In this document: piece by piece, positions 1-9,918 of the stretch
How the letters are laid out: each line of letters begins with the position of its first letter
Position numbering within the stretch: the stretch's first letter is position 1
Source: Lachnospira sp. UBA2821
GTDB lineage: Bacteria; Bacillota; Clostridia; Lachnospirales; Lachnospiraceae
Assembly: GCA_002351535.1 (NCBI GenBank)
Contig: DEGR01000064.1
Location: forward strand, 124,001 to 188,000
Reading direction: 5' to 3'
Length of the DNA stretch: 64,000 nucleotides
Notes under the pieces: generated by a model
Told to the model about the DNA's origin: nothing
Database searches by the model: none
Seen by the model: only the letters and a program-made list of their open reading frames with translations
Made by a program: the position numbers and the translations under genes

Positions 1-1
1 T

Positions 2-1717
2 TTTATAGAATCATTTTTCAGGCAAATGATGTCCGCAAACCCTACTTACTGGCATCACCCATATATTTATTCTACAGTTCTGTCATTTTTGATAATACCA
101 TTTTTCTTTGTAAATACTTCAATTCCATTAAAACAGCGAATTGGTAAAGGTTTTATCTACTTTTTTATGCTTATATCATTTCAAATTAATATATTAGATT
201 TTATATGGAACGGATTTCATAGAGTTAATTGTTTTGCAGGAAGACAATCCTTTGTTTTTATATTCCTTGTTATTACGATAATTGCAGATACATATGTAAC
301 CCGTTTTCCTTCAACAAAATCACTAGTAATAATATATTTACTCGATATATGCCTATTTTCGTTAATAAATATTCACTTTGATTTTTCATCAACATTTTAT
401 AGCATAATAAAAAATACTATTTATATTACTATTTATTTTATTATTATGTTATTACTAAACAGCAAAAAACACACCAAATCTGCAAAACTACTACTTATTG
501 TTACTTTGGTTTTCGAATTATCTTTTTCAGCATCAGATAATATAATGTCTGCATCTAACTATAATGATTATAAAAAAAATATACATAACACTGAAACTGC
601 ACTTTTATCAATACAGGATACTTCTTTTTATCGTATAAAAAATGCTGCTAAAATAATTAAAAATAACGCAGCTTTATGTAACTATAACGGACTTTCAACA
701 TATTCATCTTTAACCAACAATAATCTTTCAGATTTTTTATATCGTATAGGTTTCACAACATGCCTCAATGCTTTCGATGATTTGTCATGGGAACCTGTAT
801 TTTCAAGTATCTTAGGAACAAAATATATTATAGATATCAATAAATATACAAATGCTGATAATCTGGAACTTATTTATACACAAAATGCACTAACTTATTC
901 AAAAAATATAACTGACGTTAATATTGACAAAATAAATGTATATAAAAACATTTATTCCCTTAATCCAGCCTTTGTTGTCAATAATTCAGTTAAAAAATTA
1001 GATTTAAACACGTCTAAAAATCCATTTGAACTAGTTAACGAATTTGCAAATTGCATTACAAATTGTGGTAAAATATATGAACCCGTGCCAATTACAGATA
1101 ATAAAATAATATCCGGAAAAGGTGAGCAATTGTATTTATATTCTAAACAGAAATTTGGAAATCTTGTCTTTCAATATATCGATGGTGTAGAACCATTATA
1201 TTCTGATAATTTTTCCGGAATTACACTTACCAGAACAGAATATACTGATGATTATATATATTATGTACATTCAAGTCCTGAAGGAGGCTATATTTCCATA
1301 CCTGATGATAATACTGTTAATAATCAGAAAAATAGCAATACGAAAATCTATGACACTAATGATTATATTGCATATAAACTTAACTACAATAACTATACCA
1401 GACTTATGTCTGCACTATCAAAGAACCAGATCAAATTAACATCCTATAGTGATACAGAACTAAACGGTACACTTAATGCTGACTATAATGGAACTGTAAT
1501 GACCTCCATTCCGTATTCCAAAGGCTGGACAGTAAAAATTGACGGTAAAAAAGTTAAAACATCCTCTATCTCGGATGCTTTACTCTCATTTAATATAACA
1601 AAAGGTAATCACAACATAGAAATGAGCTATTTCCCACAAGGATTTACTCTAGGTTTAATAATATCAATAACCGCTCTTATAATATTAATAGCGTCAGGCA
1701 TCGCCCGACGCTATTAA
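2..1717 (+). CDS. YfhO-family membrane protein, 3' part (5' end outside window)
   Basis: The frame is open to the left edge, with no stop before the first in-window ATG at 26, so this is the C-terminal part (about 571 residues) of a longer gene. Several hydrophobic segments lie in the first 170 residues, then a long polar domain, and a last membrane helix (GLIISITALIILIASGIA) sits just before the stop. The early motif WNGFHRVNCFAGRQSF resembles the conserved NGFHxPNxxxYRxSF signature of YfhO, and the late stretch SIPYSKGWTVKIDGK is also typical. YfhO proteins are multi-pass membrane proteins implicated in lipoteichoic acid or other glycopolymer glycosylation. The exact substrate here is unknown. 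The stop codon lies inside a terminator hairpin shared with the convergent protease gene. Confidence 0.8.
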   Translation, partial: FIESFFRQMMSANPTYWHHPYIYSTVLSFLIIPFFFVNTSIPLKQRIGKGFIYFFMLISFQINILDFIWNGFHRVNCFAGRQSFVFIFLVITIIADTYVTRFPSTKSLVIIYLLDICLFSLINIHFDFSSTFYSIIKNTIYITIYFIIMLLLNSKKHTKSAKLLLIVTLVFELSFSASDNIMSASNYNDYKKNIHNTETALLSIQDTSFYRIKNAAKIIKNNAALCNYNGLSTYSSLTNNNLSDFLYRIGFTTCLNAFDDLSWEPVFSSILGTKYIIDINKYTNADNLELIYTQNALTYSKNITDVNIDKINVYKNIYSLNPAFVVNNSVKKLDLNTSKNPFELVNEFANCITNCGKIYEPVPITDNKIISGKGEQLYLYSKQKFGNLVFQYIDGVEPLYSDNFSGITLTRTEYTDDYIYYVHSSPEGGYISIPDDNTVNNQKNSNTKIYDTNDYIAYKLNYNNYTRLMSALSKNQIKLTSYSDTELNGTLNADYNGTVMTSIPYSKGWTVKIDGKKVKTSSISDALLSFNITKGNHNIEMSYFPQGFTLGLIISITALIILIASGIARRY

Positions 1718-1722
1718 ATAAT
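1683..1722. terminator. Bidirectional terminator between yfhO-like gene and convergent protease gene
   Basis: The arms AATAGCGTC (1687-1695) and GACGCTATT (1707-1715) pair, with an additional inner GGC/GCC stem. Flanking sequence is T-rich on the right and A-rich on the left, so the hairpin can work in both directions. It contains the yfhO stop codon and lies just past the stop of the minus-strand gene. Confidence 0.75.
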
Positions 1723-1726
1723 TTTG

Positions 1727-4700
1727 TTATTTTATATTAGAATACTTTGAATATACTTTTTTTCCACCGCTTCTATAAAATGCACGTATTTTATACACAC
1801 ACTTTGTTTCCTTTCCGGATACTTTCCTGTCTCTATATTTTTTAATGTTGCCATTTACTGTTGCAATCCTTGTATACTGTGCATTCTTTTTATCAGCCCT
1901 GTATATTTCATATCCCGAAGCTTTCTTTACTTTATCCCATTTTATCAACACTCCATTTACACCTGTTGTCTTTGTGTTTAATGTCGGAGTATCAAGCTTT
2001 ATTAAAATGCTGCTTACATTTGATTTTCCCGATTCGTATTGTTCTTTACTGTTAGAATAATAAGCCTTTACATAATAGTTATATTTCGTGCCTGTCTTTA
2101 CATTCTTATCAACATATGTACATTTCTTTTTTACATTTGCCACAAGAATATATTTCTGACCTACACTGTCTTTCCTATATATTTTATATCCTGTTGCATC
2201 ATCACATTTATTCCATGAGACTGCAACATAACTATTTTTGTTCTGTACTGTTGAGACTTTAACCGGATTAAGTTCAACAACTTCTCTTTTATTTGTAAAT
2301 GCTTTTATTCTGACATTTCCCTTTGTACCTCTGTCTGTCCATATCTCTCCGGTATTACTTGTAAAACTCTGTCCTTTCTCTGAATATGCTGTTGTTGTAA
2401 ATCCGACTTTTTCAGAAGTCTCAGCCGGCACCATAGCCACTCCACCATTATCAATAAGCTTTATGACTACTGAATATTTTTCTCCTGCTGAAAGATTCAC
2501 TTCTTTATCAAGAGGCACAGTATAATATCCCTGCAGCACTTCCTCACCACTCTGTGCTTTGCTAAACTGTGCTATTCCACTGGTAGGATTATTACTGTCT
2601 TTTAATCCCTTATATATCTGTATTTCATATTGCATATTTACATCAAGCAGATAAAAAGACACCGCCTTTAATACTTCATTACTTTTTGCAGTAAACACAT
2701 TCGCCATATAACAACTGTCATTACCATATGAAATGCTGTTTCCAATATCTGCACATCCATCATACTGATAATTATATTCGTAATTATCAGCCTTTTCATA
2801 CTCATATGTATAAGCAGCCTGTCCCATAAGACTTGCATCACTATAGGATATCCATATATATCCATTGTCACCTTTTGATGCACCCCAACTGTTTTTAACA
2901 AGCCATGCTCCATCCGTATCCGGTTTTATTCTGAAGTTATCCCTTGAATAATTGTCATCCCATCCTACAATTGTTACAGCATGATTTGTTCCCCTGCTCT
3001 TATCATTATTATAATATGCACCATTTGAAGCATTATAGGCCGTAGATAAATGCTTATATGTAACCTGGACCGCTCCTTCTTCCATAATGAGCACTTTGAC
3101 AATATCCATATCTGTCATCGATGCCATTCTTGAATTCTGCATATGTGCAAATGTATTACCATATGCAAGACTTTCATCAACTACAAGTGACTCGTTGGCC
3201 ACATTATCATATGAAAGAAGTTTTTCATCAACCGGTCCCATCCATGAAGACAATGATGTAACCGAAAGTGCATAATTTCCACCCAGTTTTCTATAGTCAC
3301 TACTTCCTGACGAATTAACGTCACCATAAGTTCCTCCAAGCGGGTCTGCAACTCTGTGATATGCAAAATACAAAAGCTGCATCTCTGAAAGATTTACCTC
3401 ATCTTCTGTCATTCCCAGCTTATATGCAAGATATACTTCACTTACTGCCATCGTTGAGAATGTCCAGCACGAACCCATACTTCCGTATTCATCCTGATTC
3501 TTTACTGATGACACTATATTTTTATCTCTTGAATCATATTTATCCGGTATATCCTCAGACTTACTCAGACCGTCATCATCATCTTCCTGCGGAACGACCA
3601 CTAATCCGTCTTCGATATAGCCATATCCTTCAGGCAGGATTGCATTATCACTTAATGCCTTTTCATCTGTCACTGAATCTTCTGTCACTGAATCTTCCGT
3701 CGATGTTTCAGCTTTTCCGTCAGCCACATTGCCACCGGCAGTTATATCTTTATCATTTTCTGAAATTTCCTGAACTACATTTTTATTGCTTTCATTTGTG
3801 CTGTTCTTATCTTCACTGTTTTTATCTTTACTTTTTTCATTTTCACTATCTAATATATTTTCTGTATCTTTATCATTATGTTTTGTTTTCACATTTCCAT
3901 AATTCTTATCATTTCCGCCAGACGAACTCTCCTCACCACTTCCGTTATCCCTAATATTACTTAAAATAATATCATCCTGAGCTGACTCTTTTATATTACC
4001 TGCAATTTCCTCTGTATCTCCTACTTTTTCAAGAATTTGTGTAATATTAAGTCCTGCCAGTTCATTTACACTCACATTATTATTTTCTTTACTTATGTCT
4101 TCAATAAACGAGGCTTTTCCATAGGATATTTTGTATTTCTTCGATATGGTACTTGCATTCTTATCATTACTGTTGATTCTTCTGGCAATTACTCTTACAC
4201 CGAGATTCTGACTATTAATATATTTCTGTATATTATCAATTATAGTATCATATTCATCGTCAAGTTCTTTATTAACTGACAGAAGCATTGCTTTATTTTT
4301 GTCAAAATAACCATTTATTCTTAATCTGTCCACAAGCCTTTGCATTGCCTTGTCTTCGCTAAGATTGTCCGGAATATCTTTCACTATATCTGCTGCATCG
4401 TCATTAAGTGCCTTTATCTCTGTCGCCTTATTATTTTTATCCACATAAACCCGGATACTTGGGTTTACATCAACATAAATGTATCTCTTATCTACATTTG
4501 AGCTTCCCGCATTGAATATGTTGAGATTCAGAATAGTTCCGACCATTATAAAAAATATAACTAATGCAAATGCATATCTGTATATACCTGCTCTACATCC
4601 TCTGCTTCCTGACTCTGTATTGCCGTATCCGAATAACTCTTCTTCAGACGTTATTCTTTCCTGCTTTACTGAAACAATATTTTCATATACATCAGGTGCC

Positions 4701-4753
4701 ATATTATCAAGTCCTATTATAAGCTTTTGTCTTATATTATTTTTCACTGTCAA
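1727..4753 (-). CDS. Membrane-anchored RsgI-like / papain-family cysteine protease / Fn3 protein
   Basis: A 1008-residue protein. Residues 1-57 are cytoplasmic and polar, and residues 58-80 form one membrane helix. Immediately outside is YIYVDVNPSIRVYVD (91-105), which resembles the RsgI middle domain and contains an Asn97-Pro98 pair at the position where RsgI proteins are known to self-cleave. A Ser/Asp/Lys-rich linker covers about 260-400. A C1 papain-like protease follows, with the oxyanion Gln420, catalytic Cys429 (GSCWTFS), His591 (NHAVTIVGW) and Asn621 (VKNSWG) all present. Next come a lectin-like beta domain (about 665-790) and two Fn3-like repeats at the C terminus. It starts 12 bases after the sigma factor gene, so the pair is probably co-transcribed and this protein may restrain that sigma factor. 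The start is non-ATG: TTG at 4753 close behind AAAGGAAG, or GTG at 4747. The protease call is firm. The anti-sigma role is inferred. Confidence 0.8.
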   Translation of the reverse strand: MTVKNNIRQKLIIGLDNMAPDVYENIVSVKQERITSEEELFGYGNTESGSRGCRAGIYRYAFALVIFFIMVGTILNLNIFNAGSSNVDKRYIYVDVNPSIRVYVDKNNKATEIKALNDDAADIVKDIPDNLSEDKAMQRLVDRLRINGYFDKNKAMLLSVNKELDDEYDTIIDNIQKYINSQNLGVRVIARRINSNDKNASTISKKYKISYGKASFIEDISKENNNVSVNELAGLNITQILEKVGDTEEIAGNIKESAQDDIILSNIRDNGSGEESSSGGNDKNYGNVKTKHNDKDTENILDSENEKSKDKNSEDKNSTNESNKNVVQEISENDKDITAGGNVADGKAETSTEDSVTEDSVTDEKALSDNAILPEGYGYIEDGLVVVPQEDDDDGLSKSEDIPDKYDSRDKNIVSSVKNQDEYGSMGSCWTFSTMAVSEVYLAYKLGMTEDEVNLSEMQLLYFAYHRVADPLGGTYGDVNSSGSSDYRKLGGNYALSVTSLSSWMGPVDEKLLSYDNVANESLVVDESLAYGNTFAHMQNSRMASMTDMDIVKVLIMEEGAVQVTYKHLSTAYNASNGAYYNNDKSRGTNHAVTIVGWDDNYSRDNFRIKPDTDGAWLVKNSWGASKGDNGYIWISYSDASLMGQAAYTYEYEKADNYEYNYQYDGCADIGNSISYGNDSCYMANVFTAKSNEVLKAVSFYLLDVNMQYEIQIYKGLKDSNNPTSGIAQFSKAQSGEEVLQGYYTVPLDKEVNLSAGEKYSVVIKLIDNGGVAMVPAETSEKVGFTTTAYSEKGQSFTSNTGEIWTDRGTKGNVRIKAFTNKREVVELNPVKVSTVQNKNSYVAVSWNKCDDATGYKIYRKDSVGQKYILVANVKKKCTYVDKNVKTGTKYNYYVKAYYSNSKEQYESGKSNVSSILIKLDTPTLNTKTTGVNGVLIKWDKVKKASGYEIYRADKKNAQYTRIATVNGNIKKYRDRKVSGKETKCVYKIRAFYRSGGKKVYSKYSNIK

Positions 4754-4764
4754 TCACTTCCTTT

Positions 4765-5310
4765 CTATTCAACATGTGCTTCCATTGCCTTTAATGCACG
4801 TCTGTATTTTGTAATTACCGTAGGCAGCGGAAGTTTTAATATATCTGCTATCTCACGATGCTTTAATCCACCGTGAATATGTAACACCACTATCTGCCTT
4901 GACTCGTCATTCAGCACCTTAAACGCCTCTTCCACAACCACTTTGTTAATATATTCTTTTTCAAATTGCGTTACGAGACTTCCCTCATAATCATCAATAT
5001 CCTCACTCTTAAACCTGTTTTCTTTTCTTATATGCATTCTTGACTGATTTTGGGCAATCTTAAAAATCCAGGACATAGGCTTACCCTGACACCTATACAG
5101 ATGAGCTCCATTTCTTATCTTAATATATGTTTCCTGCAATATATCCTCTGCATCAGTATAATTCATAACAATGGACATTATAAAAGAAAAAACTACTTTA
5201 TATGTCATGTAATATAGTTCATTAAAAGCATTTTCATCTCCTGATGCTATTTTTTCAAATAATGACTCATCAATATTTACTTTTTTTCCTGTTGTTTTAC
5301 TATTACCCAT
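4765..5310 (-). CDS. ECF-type RNA polymerase sigma factor
   Basis: A 181-residue sigma-70 family protein. Region 2 is around residues 30-95 (DAEDILQETYIKIRN, then PMSWIFKIAQN). Region 4 is at about 125-175, with the helix-turn-helix HREIADILKLPLPTVITKYRRA. The size and two-domain layout match ECF sigma factors rather than the larger SigI. The ATG at 5310 is chosen because GGAGA lies 7 bases upstream. An in-frame ATG at 5322 overlaps that site and has none of its own. It is followed after 12 bases by the RsgI-like protease gene, which is the usual arrangement of a sigma factor with its membrane regulator. Its regulon cannot be seen from this window. Confidence 0.9.
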   Translation of the reverse strand: MGNSKTTGKKVNIDESLFEKIASGDENAFNELYYMTYKVVFSFIMSIVMNYTDAEDILQETYIKIRNGAHLYRCQGKPMSWIFKIAQNQSRMHIRKENRFKSEDIDDYEGSLVTQFEKEYINKVVVEEAFKVLNDESRQIVVLHIHGGLKHREIADILKLPLPTVITKYRRALKAMEAHVE

Positions 5311-5440
5311 GTCTTTCTCCATCTATAGTAATTTATAAGAATTACTTTTTATAATAATCCTTATAATTTATCGGACAATATTTTTTTTATATTAACATGC
5401 TTATTTATACAATGCGCCACAACACAATAATATTTCAAAT

Positions 5441-5486
5441 AAAAAAAGAACATATCACCTCATCAAAGTGATATGTTCCTTTTTTA
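5441..5486 (-). terminator. groESL terminator
   Basis: The 11-bp arms GAACATATCAC (5448-5458) and GTGATATGTTC (5468-5478) enclose a 9-base loop. They are flanked by A7 on the left and T7 on the right, so it can act on both strands. It sits 24 bases past the groEL stop. Confidence 0.9.
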
Positions 5487-5509
5487 TTAATCATCGCCGT
5501 GAAAATGTA

Positions 5510-7135
<1,626 letters not shown>

Positions 7136-7196
7136 TTTACTTACCTCCTGATATTTCTATTATTACAATAAATATGAATATTTTCGAATAACTATA

Positions 7197-7481
7197 TTAT
7201 TCTACTATAGCGAGAATATCATTCTGTCTTACTATGATATATTCATCCTCTTCAATCTTAACTTCTGTTCCTGAATATTTAGAGTAAATTACTTTATCTC
7301 CAACTTTTACTTCCATTTTTATATCTTTACCATCAACTACTCCGCCAGGACCAACTGCAACAACTTCTGCCTGCTGTGGTTTTTCTTTTGCCTGACCAGG
7401 TATAACAATTCCTGATTTCGTTGTTTCTTCAGCTACTAACTGTTTTAATACTACTCTGTCTCCTAATGGTACTAATTTCAT
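7197..7481 (-). CDS. groES: Co-chaperonin GroES (10 kDa)
   Basis: A 94-residue GroES starting MKLVPLGDRVVLKQL. The mobile-loop region ETTKSGIVIPGQAKEKPQ is intact. The ATG at 7481 is chosen because GGAGG lies 8 bases upstream. The longer in-frame start at 7496 overlaps that ribosome binding site. It is the first gene of the groESL operon, 61 bases before groEL, behind a perfect CIRCE operator. Confidence 0.98.
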   Translation of the reverse strand: MKLVPLGDRVVLKQLVAEETTKSGIVIPGQAKEKPQQAEVVAVGPGGVVDGKDIKMEVKVGDKVIYSKYSGTEVKIEEDEYIIVRQNDILAIVE

Positions 7482-7508
7482 TGTTAATTCCTCCATTCTC
7501 TTATTTTG

Positions 7509-7535
7509 TTAGCACTCACTCCATTCGAGTGCTAA
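7509..7535 (-). promoter_or_regulatory. CIRCE operator (HrcA site)
   Basis: A perfect TTAGCACTC-N9-GAGTGCTAA inverted repeat between the groES promoter and start codon. In Firmicutes this is the binding site of the heat-shock repressor HrcA, so groESL should be induced by heat and protein-folding stress. hrcA itself is not in this window. Confidence 0.98.
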
Positions 7536-7547
7536 CTCATATTGCCT

Positions 7548-7576
7548 ATATTAATGTTTTTACCCAATAATTGCAA
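7548..7576 (-). promoter_or_regulatory. Predicted sigma-A promoter of groESL
   Basis: Reading the minus strand, a TTGCAA -35 box (7571-7576) and TAATAT -10 box (7548-7553) are separated by exactly 17 bases. The expected start site falls just upstream of or at the edge of the CIRCE element, which suits HrcA repression. Confidence 0.65.
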
Positions 7577-7601
7577 GTTCCATTTCTTTGCAATCTATCA
7601 C

Positions 7602-7640
7602 ATTATCTCTTTTTTTCTCTAATTATCTCTTTTTTTCTAT
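7602..7640. repeat. Short tandem repeat, 20-bp period, two copies
   Basis: The 17-base string ATTATCTCTTTTTTTCT occurs at 7602 and again at 7622. The minus strand is A/G only here. It lies between the OGG-type glycosylase stop and the groESL promoter. No hairpin is evident and no function is assigned. Confidence 0.7.
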
Positions 7641-7655
7641 TGTTTATTCGTTTTT

Positions 7656-8555
7656 TTATTTTTTATTACTTTTAACTCCAATAGCATGTGTTCTTCCATA
7701 ATGAAAAAGATATTGTTGTGCATAACCCCCATATTTACCATATTGTTCCCACGCAAATCTCATTATCTCTTCTTTAGAAGTCTCTTTCTTAAAATAAATA
7801 TCTTCCATAATTCTTTTCATCCATACATCTACCGGAAATGCCTCTCTGTATCCCAGACCAAACAGTAATACACAATTTGCTATCTTTTCTCCCACACCTT
7901 TAATCTGTATGAGAGCATCTTTTGCTTCTTCATAATTCATATTAGTAAAAATATCTCCACTAATCTGCGCACTTTTCATTCTCGTCACAGCATCTTCAAG
8001 GTACGCAGCCCTGAATCCGGTCTTACACTGTCTGAATTGTTCCTCTGTTATATCATATAAGTTATTCCCTTTAGGAAATGTATACATATCCACCTTTCCA
8101 TTATCAAATACCTTTTTTCCATATTGTTTTGACAACATTGATACAATTTGTTTGATATGTGGAATCTGTTTATTCTGCGAAATTATAAATGAAATTAAAG
8201 TCTCCTCAAATTCCTGATTAAGAATCCTTATACCATACATTTCATCAATCATTTCTTTTAATGCATCATCTTTTTCAAGCAGTCCTTTTTTTATAATCCC
8301 ATAATCTCTGTCAATATCAAAATAATGAATCCAGTAATTATTAACCTCATCAATAACACCATCTAAGAATATAAGTGTATCTTTCTCCTGCTTAACATGG
8401 GCAAAATGTTCTCCGGACACAATTCCATATTCCATATCACCTAATTTTACAAAATGAAAACACTGCCCGCATTCCATTGTCTGCTCAATATTAAAGTCTT
8501 CTATATTCTCTATTAATATATTTTTATCTGCCTGTATAACCTTATATTTTTTCAT
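7656..8555 (-). CDS. OGG1-type DNA glycosylase/AP lyase (8-oxoguanine repair)
   Basis: A 299-residue protein with an OGG N-terminal domain (ECGQCFHF near residue 29) and a helix-hairpin-helix-GPD domain. The motif IKGVGEKIANCVLLFGLG carries the Lys that aligns with the Schiff-base lysine of human OGG1. AFPVDVWMKR carries the catalytic Asp. Known members excise 8-oxoguanine and nick the strand. The start has AGAGGA at good spacing and overlaps the end of the upstream membrane-protein gene by 14 bases, so it is the last gene of the 11.8-7.7 kb operon. The substrate (8-oxoG rather than alkylated bases) is inferred from the OGG-type N domain. Confidence 0.9.
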   Translation of the reverse strand: MKKYKVIQADKNILIENIEDFNIEQTMECGQCFHFVKLGDMEYGIVSGEHFAHVKQEKDTLIFLDGVIDEVNNYWIHYFDIDRDYGIIKKGLLEKDDALKEMIDEMYGIRILNQEFEETLISFIISQNKQIPHIKQIVSMLSKQYGKKVFDNGKVDMYTFPKGNNLYDITEEQFRQCKTGFRAAYLEDAVTRMKSAQISGDIFTNMNYEEAKDALIQIKGVGEKIANCVLLFGLGYREAFPVDVWMKRIMEDIYFKKETSKEEIMRFAWEQYGKYGGYAQQYLFHYGRTHAIGVKSNKK

Positions 8556-8940
8556 CTGTTTCCTCTTTCCTGCAATCTTTATATATGTACACGAGCATAC
8601 TTAATAATGCAAATGCCGTTACACAAAGATTCTTTGATGTGTAGTAAAAATGACCAAACGAATGGTTAATCATAACCCTATACCATATAAACGGATATAA
8701 TGCAATAACAATAAATACTACCACACTGCCTATTCTTTTCTTTTCTATTTCAGCCCTTTTGTCGAATATCAAAAATATTCCCATTGCTATAAGACAAAAC
8801 AATATACTAATTACAGTAATATAACAGTAACCAAATAAATTTCTAATCAAAACATCTTTATAGCTGATTTTGAAATCCCAATGATTTACAATTATCTTTT
8901 TATCCAAATCTGAAAGAACACCATCACATAACCTGTTCAT
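8542..8940 (-). pseudogene. C-terminal fragment of a split polytopic membrane protein
   Basis: 132 residues with three predicted membrane helices (about 39-59, 72-90 and 105-122). It begins at an ATGA overlap with the preceding gene's stop, as in translational coupling. However, the overlap lies on a 5-base tandem duplication (TTCAT at 8936-8940 and 8941-8945 on the plus strand). Removing one copy would join this frame to the upstream gene as AGMNRLCDGV with no stop. It therefore looks like the C-terminal third of one protein of about 455 residues. It has no ribosome binding site of its own beyond the duplicated stretch. It may still be made by coupling. No function is recognised. Confidence 0.55.
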
Positions 8941-9917
8941 TTCATTCCTGCTCTATACTTAGCAGTCTCGATTACATTTTTAAACACATTTTTCTTAGTT
9001 ATAACAGTTGCTATTATCCATTTTCCCAGCCACATAGTTAAATATCCTGTTCCCCAGCAAACTGAATTTTTTATCATATTTATTATACTTTGCTTTAATC
9101 CCTGTCTCTCCAGTATGAAATACAAAACAAGCGGAATTCCCAATGCAACTAATGGATATGTAAGCAAATCAAAATATGCTACACTAATTCCACTAATCAG
9201 AAATATATAAATATAGCTGTCCTTTTCGTGCAATCTTTTATTATGCATCATCATAACCAGTGTTGTTATAAGAGTTATAACAAATACATTTATATACTGC
9301 AGACACGAACCGATAGTTATTGGATTTACAGAAAATACAAAAAAGGCAAATGGTACAATGTACCAGCCTTTTTTTATTCTTATATACATAATCACGTTGG
9401 CAATAATTAATCCCAATATTATAATATAATTTATAACTTTTATTATTTTATAGTCAAATAAATATAATAACGGTTTAATAACCGTCAGATAACCATTCCA
9501 ATATCTCGTATATGCATATGGAACTACTTCCTCTTTTTTTTCTGATACCTTATCCTCTTTTGCAGATGGATTTACATATAATTCATAATATTTTATCAGA
9601 TTTTTATATGCACTTATACTTTCAAATTCTATTCTCTGATTCTTGACTGCTTTACTTAATACATTTTCTCCTGAGTCACATATCGCTGTACTTAATATTA
9701 TAGCATCTGTTGTATCATCTCTTATTGTCGCACACCATTCTTTATCAGTATGCTTACTAAAATCATCCTTTTTAAGTTCCTGTACTCCTGACTGCGCATT
9801 ATTGACCATTCTGTCAACAGGTATTAAGTAAACCAGTACCATTAATAAAAAACCAACTCCTACACAGCCACATATTATTAATCCCATCTTCATTAATCTT
9901 TTTAATTTTGTTTTCAT
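8937..9917 (-). CDS. Polytopic membrane protein, N-terminal part of a likely split gene
   Basis: 326 residues starting MKTKLKRLMKMG, with GGGAGA 7 bases before the ATG at 9917. A longer in-frame start at 9932 lies before that site. There is one N-terminal helix, then an outside domain of about 130 residues (containing DDTTDAIILSTAICDSG and ARYWNGYL-like YAYTRYWNGYL), then at least five helices. It follows the acyltransferase gene with a stop/start overlap region, suggesting joint work on a cell-surface polymer. The family is not firmly recognised. It ends prematurely at a 5-bp tandem duplication that shifts the frame into the next reading frame. Confidence 0.6.
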   Translation of the reverse strand: MKTKLKRLMKMGLIICGCVGVGFLLMVLVYLIPVDRMVNNAQSGVQELKKDDFSKHTDKEWCATIRDDTTDAIILSTAICDSGENVLSKAVKNQRIEFESISAYKNLIKYYELYVNPSAKEDKVSEKKEEVVPYAYTRYWNGYLTVIKPLLYLFDYKIIKVINYIIILGLIIANVIMYIRIKKGWYIVPFAFFVFSVNPITIGSCLQYINVFVITLITTLVMMMHNKRLHEKDSYIYIFLISGISVAYFDLLTYPLVALGIPLVLYFILERQGLKQSIINMIKNSVCWGTGYLTMWLGKWIIATVITKKNVFKNVIETAKYRAGMK

Positions 9918-9918
9918 A

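Noticed and set aside
3361..3954. A 197-codon plus-strand open frame opposite the protease gene
   Set aside because: It is antisense to the Ser/Asp-rich linker, has no ribosome binding site, and its composition (His/Leu/Tyr-rich) is the mirror of the low-complexity coding strand.
4765..5310. Naming the sigma factor SigI
   Set aside because: It is ECF-sized with only regions 2 and 4. Pairing with an RsgI-like membrane protein is not enough to call it SigI.
8542..8940. An independent small membrane-protein gene
   Set aside because: The 5-bp duplication and helix continuity favour a fragment of the upstream gene, so it is listed as a probable pseudogene fragment, though coupled translation is not excluded.
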